Below, piece after piece: positions 8,653 through 17,434 of a stretch of 64,000 nt of DNA. The translations under genes were made by a program, and so were the position numbers. This DNA is from Streptomyces platensis (GTDB lineage Bacteria > Actinomycetota > Actinomycetes > Streptomycetales > Streptomycetaceae). How positions within the stretch are numbered: the first letter of the stretch is position 1; each line of letters opens with the position of its first letter. Location of the stretch: assembly GCF_008704855.1 (NCBI RefSeq), contig NZ_CP023691.1, positions 8,308,001-8,372,000 on the forward strand. Reading direction: 5' to 3'. The notes under the pieces were generated by a model, which was given only the letters and a program-made list of their open reading frames with translations, ran no database searches and had not been told where the DNA came from.

Positions 8653-10080
8653 TCAGGCGGCCTGTTGCAGCTGCTGAAGTGAGGCCACCAGCTTGTCCAC
8701 CTCCTCGGATGTGTTGTAGAGCGCGAGCGAGGCACGGGCCGCACTCGCCAGGCCGTAGTGGGCCAGGGCCGGCTGGGCGCAGTGGTGTCCGGCCCGGATG
8801 GCGATGCCGTCCCGGTCCAGCCAGGCGGCGATCTCCGACGGGTCGTGGCCGGCCAGGGTGAAGGTCAGTACGGCGATACGGTCGGGCGCTGAGCCCAGCA
8901 ACTCAAGTCCCGGGACCGTCGCCAGGGCTTGTTGTGCGTACGCCATCAGTGAGGTCTCGTAGGCGGCGATGGCGTCGCGGTCGAAGGAGGTCAGCCAGTT
9001 CAGCGCGGCCAGCAGCCCGACCACGCCGGAGATGTGACCGGTGCCGGCCTCCAGCAGATGAGGGACGGGGGCATAGGTGGTACGGGTGAAGTCGACCGAC
9101 TCGATCATGTTGCCGCCGCCCTGCCACGGCGCCATGTCCCGCATGATCTCGGGCTTCACGTACAGCGCGCCGATGCCCGTGGGGGCGTACAGCTTGTGGC
9201 CGGAGAACACATAGAAGTCGGCGTCCAGGTCCTGCACATCGACAGGGAAGTGCGCCACCGCCTGGGCCCCGTCCACCAGGACCTTGGCCCCGTAACGGTG
9301 GGCGAGAGCGGTCATCTCGCGCACGGGCGGGACGGTGCCGAGCACATTCGATGCCTGGCTCAGCGCGACGAGCTGGGTGCGCATGGAGAGCAGATCGTCG
9401 TATGCGGTGAGGTCGATCTGCCCGTCCGGTTGCAGGGGTACGGGTACCACCCGGGCCCGGGTCTGCTGGGCGATCAACTGCCAGGGGACGATATTGGAAT
9501 GGTGCTCCAGCACCGGCACCAGGATGTCGTCCCCGGGGCCGAGGTTGGCCCGCCCCCAGGTCTGGGCGACCAGGTTGATGGCCTCGGTGGTGCCGCGTAC
9601 GAAGACGATGTCGTCCGGTGACGGCGCCCCCAGGAACTGGGCGACCGCCGACCGGCCCGCCTCGTACGCCTCGGTGGCCTCGCGGGCCATGGTGTGCGCA
9701 CCGCGGTGGATATTGGAGTTGGCGGATCCGTAGAAGCCGGCCAGTGCCTCGATCACCTGGCGTGGCTTCTGTGTGGTGGCCCCGTTGTCCAGCCAGACCA
9801 GCGGGTGCCCGTTCACCGTCCGGTGCAGGATCGGGACATCGCGGCGCGCCAACTCCGGTGAGAAAGCTGCCGTTTGGCCGGGGAGGCCGGTGAACTGTGC
9901 GGGGTGGGCGTCCGGGACGGCCGGATCCGCGACCGGGGCGGAGGCAGAGGCCGGGGTCGGGACCGTGGCCGGGGCAGAGGCCGGGACCGTGGCTGGATCG
10001 GGCGACAACAGACCGTCGCCGAGGAGATTCGGAGTCGGCGCCCCGGGCCACAGGCCCCGGAGGACGTCAGGAGTAGTCAT
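8653..10080 (-). CDS. SufS-type cysteine desulfurase with long disordered N-terminus (encapsulin cargo)
   Basis: The 475-residue protein is a PLP-dependent group II cysteine desulfurase, which takes sulfur from cysteine and leaves alanine. The enzyme domain begins near residue 70 (RRDVPILHRTVNGHPLVWLD). The PLP lysine is in FYVFSGHKLYAPTG and the active-site cysteine in RAGHHCAQPALAHYG. Normal SufS proteins start at the enzyme domain, while this one carries about 70 extra residues rich in Pro, Ala, Thr and Ser. That matches the disordered extension of desulfurases packaged in family 2 encapsulins. The start codon overlaps the stop of the shell gene by 14 bases, so the two are translationally coupled. 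Part of the extension is coded by an internal GC-rich repeat at about 9940-10000. Confidence 0.9.
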   Translation of the reverse strand: MTTPDVLRGLWPGAPTPNLLGDGLLSPDPATVPASAPATVPTPASASAPVADPAVPDAHPAQFTGLPGQTAAFSPELARRDVPILHRTVNGHPLVWLDNGATTQKPRQVIEALAGFYGSANSNIHRGAHTMAREATEAYEAGRSAVAQFLGAPSPDDIVFVRGTTEAINLVAQTWGRANLGPGDDILVPVLEHHSNIVPWQLIAQQTRARVVPVPLQPDGQIDLTAYDDLLSMRTQLVALSQASNVLGTVPPVREMTALAHRYGAKVLVDGAQAVAHFPVDVQDLDADFYVFSGHKLYAPTGIGALYVKPEIMRDMAPWQGGGNMIESVDFTRTTYAPVPHLLEAGTGHISGVVGLLAALNWLTSFDRDAIAAYETSLMAYAQQALATVPGLELLGSAPDRIAVLTFTLAGHDPSEIAAWLDRDGIAIRAGHHCAQPALAHYGLASAARASLALYNTSEEVDKLVASLQQLQQAA

Positions 10081-11449
10081 AGTAGTTGGAGACCTCGACG
10101 TTCTGGAGCACCGCGACGGCGTCCTCCACGAGCACCGCCGTATTGAAGTACGCCGTCATCAGGTATGACGTGACGCCCTTCTGGTCGACGCCCATGTTCC
10201 GCATCGACAGACCGGGCTCCACCTCGTCCTCGACCTTCGCGGGACGCAGACCCACCACGCCCTGCTCGGCCTCGCCCACCCGCATCAGCAGGATCTCGGT
10301 GGTACCGATGCCCGCATTACCGGAGAACCGCACCTTGTCGGAGGGGAGCAGCGGGACACCGCGCCAGCTCAGCAGTGGACTGCCGAACCGGTTGTCGATG
10401 ACCGGGGGCACACCCCGACGCGTACACTCCCGGCCGAACGCGGCGATCGCCCTGGGGTGCGCGAGGAAGAAACCGGGCTGCTTCCAGACCCGGGTCAGCA
10501 GCTCGTCCAGATCATCGGGGGTCGGGGAACCGGTGCGCGCCTGGACCCGCTGCCCAGGGGCCACATTGTTGAAGAGACCGAACTCCGGGTGGTTGAGCAG
10601 CGAGGCCTCCTGCCGCTCACGCAGCGCGTGCGCGGTGAGGTTCGACTGGGCTCGGATCTGGTCGATGGGGCCGTTGTAGAGGTCGGAAACCCTGGTGTGC
10701 ACGCGCAACACGGTCTGGGCGAGGCTCATGTGGTACTCGCGGGGCGTGTCTTCGTAGTCGACGAAGGTCGCGGGAAGGTCGGGCTCGCCGATGTGCCCGG
10801 AACTGAGATCGACCGGTACCTCGGCACCCGGCGGCATGCCGTCCGCCGAGAGGTAGGCATCCATCGCTCCGCGCACGGCCGTGTTCCGTTCACACAGCCC
10901 GTCCAGCACGCTGCGCTCGACACACAGCGCGACACCGGGGGTGAGCGCCCGGACGCGATAGGGCAGCGGCTCGGAACGGGTCCAGGCGTCGAGGTCGAAG
11001 AACTGGCCGTCGCCGATCACTTCGAGCACGGCGTCCTCGCCGTAGCGGCCGCTCACCCGCTTCTCGGCACGGCCCTGGGCGATCACCCACAGCTTGTCGT
11101 GCGCATCGCCGTCCTGCGCCAGCATCTGTCCGGCCTCGAAGCTGACTTCCGTGAAGGAGCCCGCGAGTTCGGAGAGCAGGGCGTCGTCGGCATCCCGCAG
11201 ATACGGCAACTCCCGCAGGTCGCCCGGGATGACGCGGGGCGAACCGCCGTCGTGGTGGATGCTGATGCGATCGTCACCGAGGACGTAGGTCCGGCGGCGG
11301 TTGACGCGGAAGACACCGGCTTCCACATCCACCCATGGCAGGGCCCGCAGAAGATAGCGCGGGGTGATACCGCGCATCTGCGGGCTGGTCTTGGTCGTGG
11401 TCGCGAGTTGCCGTGCCGCATCCGGGCTGAGACTCGTCTGGTCGTTCAT
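10067..11449 (-). CDS. eshA: family 2B encapsulin shell protein (EshA-like) with cyclic-nucleotide-binding-like domain
   Basis: The 460-residue protein matches the EshA/SrpI group, now recognised as family 2 encapsulins with the HK97 capsid fold. An insert at about residues 82-188 has the beta-roll of a cNMP-binding domain (LWVIAQGRAEKRV, then VLEVIGDGQFFDLDAW), which places it in family 2B, though the usual phosphate-binding GEL...R signature is degenerate. The capsid part resumes at EYHMSLAQTVLRVHTRVSDL and ends in NVEVSNYYDYS. AGGAGG precedes the ATG at 11449. The desulfurase gene that follows and overlaps is its natural cargo. EshA in Streptomyces has been linked to aerial growth and antibiotic production. 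The assembly probably stores or channels sulfur. Confidence 0.92.
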   Translation of the reverse strand: MNDQTSLSPDAARQLATTTKTSPQMRGITPRYLLRALPWVDVEAGVFRVNRRRTYVLGDDRISIHHDGGSPRVIPGDLRELPYLRDADDALLSELAGSFTEVSFEAGQMLAQDGDAHDKLWVIAQGRAEKRVSGRYGEDAVLEVIGDGQFFDLDAWTRSEPLPYRVRALTPGVALCVERSVLDGLCERNTAVRGAMDAYLSADGMPPGAEVPVDLSSGHIGEPDLPATFVDYEDTPREYHMSLAQTVLRVHTRVSDLYNGPIDQIRAQSNLTAHALRERQEASLLNHPEFGLFNNVAPGQRVQARTGSPTPDDLDELLTRVWKQPGFFLAHPRAIAAFGRECTRRGVPPVIDNRFGSPLLSWRGVPLLPSDKVRFSGNAGIGTTEILLMRVGEAEQGVVGLRPAKVEDEVEPGLSMRNMGVDQKGVTSYLMTAYFNTAVLVEDAVAVLQNVEVSNYYDYS

Positions 11450-11867
11450 CAGGACCTCCTCGCCTACGGGCATGCCGTTCGGCCGGCACTCGGCCGACCG
11501 GCACGCGGGAGTCTGAATCGTCTGGTCGAAGCGCACCGCTCGCAACCGGTTGTCCGCCGGCGCGCGGCCGGAAATGCTCGCTGCACTGACGACGCAACCC
11601 CGAATACCTGCGCGATTACCAGCCGTTTCGGTGCCACTACCTTGCGTAGTAATCTCGCGGAGGCGCGTCCCGGGGCACCCGGACCTCTCGCGCGACATCG
11701 CCTGAAGCCCGATTTACGACGTGATTTACCCTCATAACGGTGCTTTGTATTTCCTAAAGGCAGGCTTATGACGCTGTCCCATGACGCGCGGCTGCCCCAA
11801 CTCCGTTAGTGGGAAAGGCTGTTGCGCACGGTGGGGGAGGGGCGGCCGGACGGGCGGCGCACCGTCC
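11450..11867. other. upstream region of the encapsulin operon
   Basis: No protein-like frame is convincing here. Bases about 11705-11770 are clearly richer in A and T than the surroundings and are the best place for the operon promoter. A 13-codon frame at 11768-11809 on the plus strand, with AAGGCAGG before it, is too short to judge. Confidence 0.4.
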
Positions 11868-12167
11868 TCACACCAGCCCGGTCTGCGACTTGCTGAACAT
11901 CACGCCCTTGGAATAGAAGAACACCGCGCTGCTGCCGTCGGCGCCGTAGCACGTCCAGGTGGTCGGGTAGTCCTCGGCGCGCTCGGACTCGCTGTTCTGC
12001 TTGCACGTATTGGTGTAGGTGAACAGGGCCTTCTCGCTGCTGCCGGCCTTGATCTTCTTGTATTCGGCGAGACTCAGCGGGTCGCTGGTGTCGGCGCCGC
12101 CCTGGTAGGCGCAGGCGATCACGAAGAGGCCGAGAAGGCAGCCGCCGGCTATCGCACTCTTTTTCAC
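11868..12167 (-). CDS. small lipoprotein
   Basis: The 99-residue protein has a short signal peptide with two N-terminal lysines and the lipobox VIAC (residues 16-19), so Cys19 should be lipidated. The mature part starts with a Gly-rich linker, then DPLSLAEYKKIKAGSSEKAL, which resembles the helix of SmpA/BLIP-type small domains, then two cysteines (TNTCKQN and TTWTCYG) likely to form a disulfide. A ligand or role cannot be stated. Confidence 0.7.
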   Translation of the reverse strand: MKKSAIAGGCLLGLFVIACAYQGGADTSDPLSLAEYKKIKAGSSEKALFTYTNTCKQNSESERAEDYPTTWTCYGADGSSAVFFYSKGVMFSKSQTGLV

Positions 12168-12298
12168 GGGTGGGTCGTCCTTCGGTGATGGGTGGGGCGG
12201 GTGGAACCGGCGTGGTGTGAGGTCAAGAGGTGTTCTTCGAGGGGCGGTTGGTGGTGGTCGCGGCTTCGGTGGGCGGCGTCTGCACGCGGGAAGTCACC

Positions 12299-12958
12299 TC
12301 ACCGTGCTGCCGCCGACGCGTTGGCTTCCCGTGGAGGTGCCCCTCCGGTCCGGCGCTCTTGTGACGCGCCGCGCAGGAACCGCTCCAAGATGAGGAGCAG
12401 AGTGGGCAGTTGCCCGGCCGGGTCGAAGGACGGCTCGGTGGCCGCGCTGGTGTACATCGAGGCGATGAGGGCCATGACCCACGAGGCGGCGTGGCCCGGA
12501 TCGAGGTCGGGGTCGATCTGACCGGCCGCGGCGGCCTTGGTGAGCAGCTCCGTGATCACGGTGTGCTCGTCGGTGTTGTCCTGGCTCAGCAGTTCCGCGA
12601 GCTCGGGGTCGCGGTGGGCCTGAAGCATGGCCTCCATCACCAGGGGCGGTGCCAGAGGTTCCGCGGCGGGTGCGGCCAGGAACCGTACGACGTCCAGGAG
12701 GGCGGCCCATGGGTCGGCGCCGGCCGTCGCCGCGGCCAGCCGCTCCGTCTTCTCGCTCTTGTCGTCCTGGAGGAGGGCGATGAAGATCGCGCGCTTGTTG
12801 GGGAAGTAGTGGAATACATTCCCCGAACTCATCCCGGCGGCCTTGCAGATCTGCGCCGTCGTGGTGCGCTCGAAACCCTGCGTGGCGAACAGGTCGCACG
12901 CCGCGTTCACGATGTGCTGACGCCGCGCTGCATGTTTCGCCGGATCGATCGTCCTCAT
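12299..12958 (-). CDS. TetR-family regulator
   Basis: The 219-residue protein has a TetR helix-turn-helix at about residues 12-58 (RRQHIVNAACDLFATQGFER, then TTTAQICKAAGMSSGNVFHY, then FPNKRAIF). The C-terminal ligand domain is Ala-rich and not assignable to a ligand class. It is divergent from the YqeB-like gene at 13124 with an inverted repeat at 13020-13041 between them. Repression of itself and of that membrane protein gene is the natural inference. Confidence 0.85.
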   Translation of the reverse strand: MRTIDPAKHAARRQHIVNAACDLFATQGFERTTTAQICKAAGMSSGNVFHYFPNKRAIFIALLQDDKSEKTERLAAATAGADPWAALLDVVRFLAAPAAEPLAPPLVMEAMLQAHRDPELAELLSQDNTDEHTVITELLTKAAAAGQIDPDLDPGHAASWVMALIASMYTSAATEPSFDPAGQLPTLLLILERFLRGASQERRTGGAPPREANASAAAR

Positions 12959-13019
12959 GGCATCACCCTATGACTGGCCGCTTCCTCTGACGGACGGCTC
13001 CTTCGCCGTTGCGCCAATA

Positions 13020-13041
13020 ATAGACCGCGCACTCGGTTTAT
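13020..13041. promoter_or_regulatory. probable TetR operator
   Basis: The inverted repeat ATAGACCG-(6 nt)-CGGTTTAT matches at 7 of 8 positions in each arm. It stands between the divergent TetR and membrane-protein genes in an AT-richer patch, and a TAGACCG half-site is a common form for actinomycete TetR operators. Confidence 0.6.
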
Positions 13042-13123
13042 GATGGGCGTCCACTCCTGCACCGCACCGCGCCGGCTTCCGTCGGCCGTGGCGACGCAGA
13101 CTGCCTGAAGGGGGACACCGCCC

Positions 13124-13840
13124 ATGGATGACCTGCTCGCCCACCGCCACCGGACGGACAAGACCACGGTGCTGGCTCAACCGGCCTGGATGGTGGCGCT
13201 TGTGTACGTCGCCCTCGCGCTGCTGGGAGCCGGAGCCGGCTGGCTGGTCAAGGTCCTGGCGGAGTGGCTGGTGGGGTTGCCCTGGGCGCCGATGCAAGGG
13301 CCGGCCAAACTCCTGGCCTCGGTACCGGAGCCCTGGCTCACTGTCGGCCTGCTCTCCGCCGGAACGCTCCTGGGGCTGATCGTGGGCTTCATCGCCCAGT
13401 ACGAGGAGCTCTCCGCCGTCGTATCAGCCGAGCGGATCACCCTTACCCGGCAGGGCAAGGAGCAGGAGTTCGCGCGCGACCGCATCGTCCAGGCGTTCCT
13501 GGACGGCAAACAACTCGTCCTGCTCGGCGACGGCGAGGGGGAACTCGCCCGGGAGGCCTGCGATCTGGACGGCCGGCGTGTCGCCGACGCCTTCAGGGCA
13601 CACGGCTATGCCTGGGTGGACGAGGATCCCTACAAGGTCGACTTCCGACGCTGGGTGCCGGACGCGCCAGGCCTGCCGCAAGGAGCCGACGCGCTGCTCA
13701 AGGCCCGTGCACGGCTCCTCGAAAAGAAGAGTTCCACCGAGGAACTCCGGGAGCTGCGCGAGGAGCTGGCCGGACTGGGGGTTGTCGTGCGGGACGAAAA
13801 GCGGCGGCAGTACTGGCGGTTGAGCCGGCGGCGGGGGTGA
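13124..13840 (+). CDS. YqeB-like membrane protein
   Basis: The 238-residue protein has two hydrophobic helices at about residues 20-42 and 67-92, followed by a cytoplasmic domain with AERITLTRQGKEQEFARDRI and a DEDPYKVDFRRWVPDAPGLP stretch, then a charged helix and a basic C-terminal tail. The layout and the FxRWVPD-like motif agree with the YqeB family, whose function is unknown. The ATG follows GAAGGGG. It is divergent from a TetR gene that probably controls it. The 3' end runs through a 14-bp tandem repeat. Confidence 0.7.
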   Translation: MDDLLAHRHRTDKTTVLAQPAWMVALVYVALALLGAGAGWLVKVLAEWLVGLPWAPMQGPAKLLASVPEPWLTVGLLSAGTLLGLIVGFIAQYEELSAVVSAERITLTRQGKEQEFARDRIVQAFLDGKQLVLLGDGEGELAREACDLDGRRVADAFRAHGYAWVDEDPYKVDFRRWVPDAPGLPQGADALLKARARLLEKKSSTEELRELREELAGLGVVVRDEKRRQYWRLSRRRG

Positions 13841-13872
13841 GGTGGCGGGGGTGAGGTGGCGGGGCTGAGGTG
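13831..13872. repeat. three 14-bp direct repeats spanning a stop codon
   Basis: Three copies of GCGGGGGTGAGGTG (the third with one change) lie end to end. The TGA in the first copy is the stop of the YqeB-like gene, and the later copies repeat that stop downstream. Confidence 0.85.
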
Positions 13873-14111
13873 GCCTGGGCCCCCTACTGGTTGGCCACCT
13901 CTCCCACCAGTGCTTCTTCCTCCGCCGCGCGCTCCCTCGCCGACGCCGACGCCGACGCCGCGTTCGCCGACGTTCCGGCGCTCATGGCAGGGGCGGCGTC
14001 GGCATAGGTGTGTTGTTCGGGAAATGAGCGTGCAGCGAAGGATGCTGCTCAGGAGGGGGGATTCGGCTGATCTGCTGCCTGCGGCGGCGGCAGCTCGCTA
14101 CGGTGACGGGC

Positions 14112-14468
14112 ATGGATTCCAGCGACGTGCCTGGTGCCGATGAGTGGCCGCTGCCTCCCTCCTGGATGTGGAGCTGCCAAGAGTGCACTGAGCTGTACAA
14201 GGCGATGAAACACGCCCCCGAGGTGGTGAACGCCGCACGGGAGGAGGGGGAGCCCGGGGTGGATTACGACCCCCTCGACACGGTGGTGTCCACCCAGATC
14301 CGGCTCGCCCGGCACATCGCCACCCACCATGCTTCGGACGTCCCCGCCATCGACCCGTCCTGCGAGAGGTGCACGTCCGACGAGAGTCGGCAGATGCCGG
14401 CCGTGCTCGTCCTGGAGCACCGCGCCCGGCACGTATTCGCCCCGCCGAGCATCGCCGGTCTGCTGTAA
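14112..14468 (+). CDS. small hypothetical protein with CxxC motifs
   Basis: The 118-residue protein has two CxxC pairs (WSCQECTEL and DPSCERCTS) and a histidine cluster (RHIATHH) between them, which would suit zinc binding. I start at ATG 14112, since the frame upstream is only three codons longer. No family with a known function was recognised. It stands alone between the YqeB-like gene and a minus-strand membrane protein. Confidence 0.6.
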   Translation: MDSSDVPGADEWPLPPSWMWSCQECTELYKAMKHAPEVVNAAREEGEPGVDYDPLDTVVSTQIRLARHIATHHASDVPAIDPSCERCTSDESRQMPAVLVLEHRARHVFAPPSIAGLL

Positions 14469-14597
14469 CGCTCGCAGTACCTGACCAGGACGTGGTCGTC
14501 GGCGACGCCTGAAGATCGCGTCTGAGGGTGCGCTGAGCGGACCGGCTCGTGCGCCCGCCCGAGCGGGCGGGGCGCCGGTGCTGCGGCTCACCGAGAG

Positions 14598-14828
14598 TTA
14601 CAGCGCCACGGTCACGGCGTAAGCGATGAAGAATGCCGCACAGAGCACGACGAGGATGCCCAGGGCAATGGCCGGACCTTTGGCCCAGCCGCGGGTCTGC
14701 TTGTCGCGGGGACCGGTTTCGGCCCCTGTGCTGCCCTCGCCCTGTGGTGTTTCCTCGGGCGGCACCCCGTCACCGGGCCCGAGGCCTGGTGCGTGGTGTG
14801 GATCCGGTTCCGGATATTGAGTACCCAT
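14598..14828 (-). CDS. small single-pass membrane protein
   Basis: The 76-residue protein has a Pro- and Gly-rich hydrophilic N-terminus starting MGTQYPEPDPHH and one strong hydrophobic helix at the C-terminus (GPAIALGILVVLCAAFFIAY), so it is tail-anchored or C-in. The ATG at 14828 was preferred over the longer frame because the extra N-terminus is not protein-like. Function unknown. Confidence 0.55.
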   Translation of the reverse strand: MGTQYPEPDPHHAPGLGPGDGVPPEETPQGEGSTGAETGPRDKQTRGWAKGPAIALGILVVLCAAFFIAYAVTVAL

Positions 14829-15088
14829 ACTGAAAGCTTGCCCGATATCGACCGAATTCACCGGTGGGGGCGGCGGGGCTTGGGTCAAGCGGATGCGGGC
14901 CACTGCTCTCCTGCGGATGCGTGGCTCACGTGCTGGAGGGGTGGGACGGGCCTTCCGCGCACGCGCCCGCCTTGTACGGGGGAACGTCGCGGAAGGGTGC
15001 TCGGCGGAAGGGTGTGGGTGCCCAGGGGCCCGCGCCCCGGCGCCCAGGGCGGGCGGCAGGGCCCCAGCGAAGCGTCAGGGAACGGTGC

Positions 15089-16825
15089 TCACCGGAGGGG
15101 AACCGTGGCGGTGATCCGGAAGCCGCCGGATTCCAGTGGGCCGGCCTCGAAGGTGCCGCCGAGGACGGTGACCCGCTCGCCCAGGCCCACCAGGCCGTGG
15201 CCTCCGCTCGGGAGCAGGGTGAGTACCGGGCCGTCCGGGGCCTCGTTCTCCACGATCACCCGCACCGCGTCCTTCCCGTACCGCACCTCCACCCGCGCCG
15301 CTACCTTGCCCGCATGCTTGTGGGCATTGGTCAGCCCTTCCTGGATCACCCGATACAGGGTGGGCTGGACCGTGGAGTCCACAGCCGGCGGTTCGCCGAT
15401 GACGTCGAAGGCGATCTGCATCCCGGCGGCCCGTGACTCCTCCACGAGGGTCGCGATGTCGTCCGGCGTCGGCTGCGGGGAGAGCGGAACCTGTTGGTCC
15501 CCGTCGTCCAGGCGCAGCACCCCGAGCACCTGCCGCAGCTCGTTCAGTGCCTGCCGGCCCATGTCCCCGATCAGCTTGCCGGTGTCGGAGGCCACCCCGG
15601 TGCCGCCGGCCCCCGCCTCCAGCGCCCCGGCGTGGACCACCATCAGGCTCACCCGGTGGGAGACCACATCGTGCATTTCCCGGGCGATGCGGGTGCGCTC
15701 TTCCATCCGGGCCTGCGATGCCAGGAGATGCTGCTCTCGCTCCAGCCGGTCCGCCCGGTCCTGGAGGGTCACCATCAGGCTCCGCTTGGCCCCCCGGTAC
15801 ATACCGAACAGCACCGGCACCACCACGGAGGGCACCACGAGGAAGATCGAGTAGGGCACGAACGCCTCGGCATTGAAGCCCGTGGTGACCATGGTCCACA
15901 CGACGAGGATCGCGGCCGCCGCGCCGGAGCCGAGGAGGAGATTGCGCCGCGACGCCCCGTACTTCGCCAGCGCGTAGAGACTGACGGGGAGGATGCTGAA
16001 GGACGGCAGGACGAGCGGGATGAGGAGCACCGAGACAGCGGCGAGCGCGTCCGGATACCGCCGCCGCCAGAGCAGCGCCACCCCCTGCACCATCACGACC
16101 ATGACGACCACCGGAGCCGGCAGCAGCAGGGGATCCCGCTGCGCGCCGTTCAGGCCGCTGACCAGCGCGATCGGGTTCGCCAGCGGGAAGAGCAGCACGA
16201 GCAGGATGTCGAACAGCATCGCGCTCCGGTGCTCCCACCACCAAGGCTGCCGCGGAGTGCGCGGGTAGAGGCCGGCGAGGACGGGCAGCACCACCGCGAT
16301 CAGACCGGCGAACACGATGAGCACCGTCGTCTCGGCGAAGACCGTCCCGTGAAGCGGGGCGTACCGCCGCAGATGCAACGCGGCCATGCCCAGAATGAGC
16401 AACAAGCCCGTCGGCGCGGCGATGAACACCGTTCGCAGCCGCGGGGTGTGCCGGGCCAGCGAGTAGTACGCCACGATGGTGGCCAGGACGGAGCCGGTGC
16501 CCAGGAGGAGGCCGCCGGTGATGACCGCGGCGACCGCCACGGGGAAGCGGCGCCGCAGCACCAGCAGCAGAGCGGCCACGACCGTGCACCACATCGCCCA
16601 GCCCTGGGGCAGCAGGCTCCGTATGTCCCCCTCGGGGAAGGCCGTGCGGAAGCGTGCGTCGAACGGCGCACAGGCCACGGCTATCAGCACGTCCAGGGCG
16701 ATCGCGCCCCACGGCCGCCACCACCGGGGAAGCGCAGGAAGCCAGAACAGTGAGCCCGGAGCGGGCGGCGCCCGGTCCGGCAGGGGAGCGGGCGCGGCGG
16801 CGGGGCCGGCAACCTTGGCGGACAT
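15089..16825 (-). CDS. sensor histidine kinase (HisKA_3 / NarL-partner type), orphan
   Basis: The 578-residue protein has an N-terminal half of many hydrophobic helices (about residues 40-340), a linker helix, the dimerisation and phosphoacceptor motif IAREMHDVVSHRVSLMVVHA with His385, and a GHKL ATPase domain ending with SGGHGLVGLGERV. It would autophosphorylate and pass phosphate to a LuxR-type response regulator. No response regulator adjoins it on either side, so its partner must be elsewhere. ATG 16825 was chosen over a TTG four codons upstream. No strong ribosome binding site is seen. Confidence 0.85.
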   Translation of the reverse strand: MSAKVAGPAAAPAPLPDRAPPAPGSLFWLPALPRWWRPWGAIALDVLIAVACAPFDARFRTAFPEGDIRSLLPQGWAMWCTVVAALLLVLRRRFPVAVAAVITGGLLLGTGSVLATIVAYYSLARHTPRLRTVFIAAPTGLLLILGMAALHLRRYAPLHGTVFAETTVLIVFAGLIAVVLPVLAGLYPRTPRQPWWWEHRSAMLFDILLVLLFPLANPIALVSGLNGAQRDPLLLPAPVVVMVVMVQGVALLWRRRYPDALAAVSVLLIPLVLPSFSILPVSLYALAKYGASRRNLLLGSGAAAAILVVWTMVTTGFNAEAFVPYSIFLVVPSVVVPVLFGMYRGAKRSLMVTLQDRADRLEREQHLLASQARMEERTRIAREMHDVVSHRVSLMVVHAGALEAGAGGTGVASDTGKLIGDMGRQALNELRQVLGVLRLDDGDQQVPLSPQPTPDDIATLVEESRAAGMQIAFDVIGEPPAVDSTVQPTLYRVIQEGLTNAHKHAGKVAARVEVRYGKDAVRVIVENEAPDGPVLTLLPSGGHGLVGLGERVTVLGGTFEAGPLESGGFRITATVPLR

Positions 16826-16992
16826 ATCGGCGACCAAACGGACGTGCGGACAATTGCCGGTATGTTACGTCGGCCCCGCCCGGTCCGGACCCTCCGGCGA
16901 CGGGCTTGGTGCAGGCCCAGGAACAGCTCGGCACGCCGAACTGCTCGGACACGGGGCACACTGGGCGGCGGGGAGCGGACCTCCAACCGGCG

Positions 16993-17032
16993 CGGAGGGA
17001 GACCTGTCAACCGGCTCGGAGGGAGACCTGTC
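16993..17032. repeat. 16-bp direct repeat, two copies
   Basis: CGGAGGGAGACCTGTC occurs at 16993-17008 and again at 17017-17032. The second copy lies about 20 bases before the GTG of the small frame at 17054, so the repeated GGAGG could be a duplicated ribosome binding region. Confidence 0.75.
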
Positions 17033-17053
17033 GCCGAAACCCGCCGCGCTGTA

Positions 17054-17284
17054 GTGGCGTACGAGGCAGAACTGACGCGCTTCGCCGAGCTGCGCGTTCT
17101 GCACGGTCCCGGCATCCCCGACGGCGCCGAGTTCGCCGGGCCGGCACTCACCCGGCGACTCGACGCGGCGCGCACCGGACGCCGTCCCACCTGGGCCTGG
17201 CCCCTGCCCGGTGGCACGGCGGAATGGGCCCGCATCGCCCACGAGCACACCGCCGGGCGCTGGGAACACGACGAGCCGTCGTGA
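17054..17284 (+). CDS. small hypothetical protein
   Basis: A 76-residue frame from GTG 17054 reads VAYEAELTRFAELRVLHG and ends RIAHEHTAGRWEHDEPS, with balanced composition unlike the Arg-rich shadow upstream in the same frame. It lies divergent from the sensor kinase. No family was recognised, and the real start is uncertain. Confidence 0.4.
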   Translation: MAYEAELTRFAELRVLHGPGIPDGAEFAGPALTRRLDAARTGRRPTWAWPLPGGTAEWARIAHEHTAGRWEHDEPS

Positions 17285-17434
17285 CCTGCCGCCCCCGACG
17301 GGCCGGGGGCGGGGGAGCGGGGGCCTCCGGTCGGCGTCCCGGCCCCCTGCTCAGTACGCTCCCGTGCAACAGGGGCTCGTAGCACACGCGTTGGGGCCAC
17401 CCCGCGGCCGGTGCCGGTTGCTCCTCCTTCTGGC

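Noticed and set aside
11768..11809. 13-codon leader peptide upstream of the encapsulin operon
   Set aside because: It lies on the opposite strand to the operon, has no run of regulatory codons such as cysteine, and no attenuator hairpin was seen.
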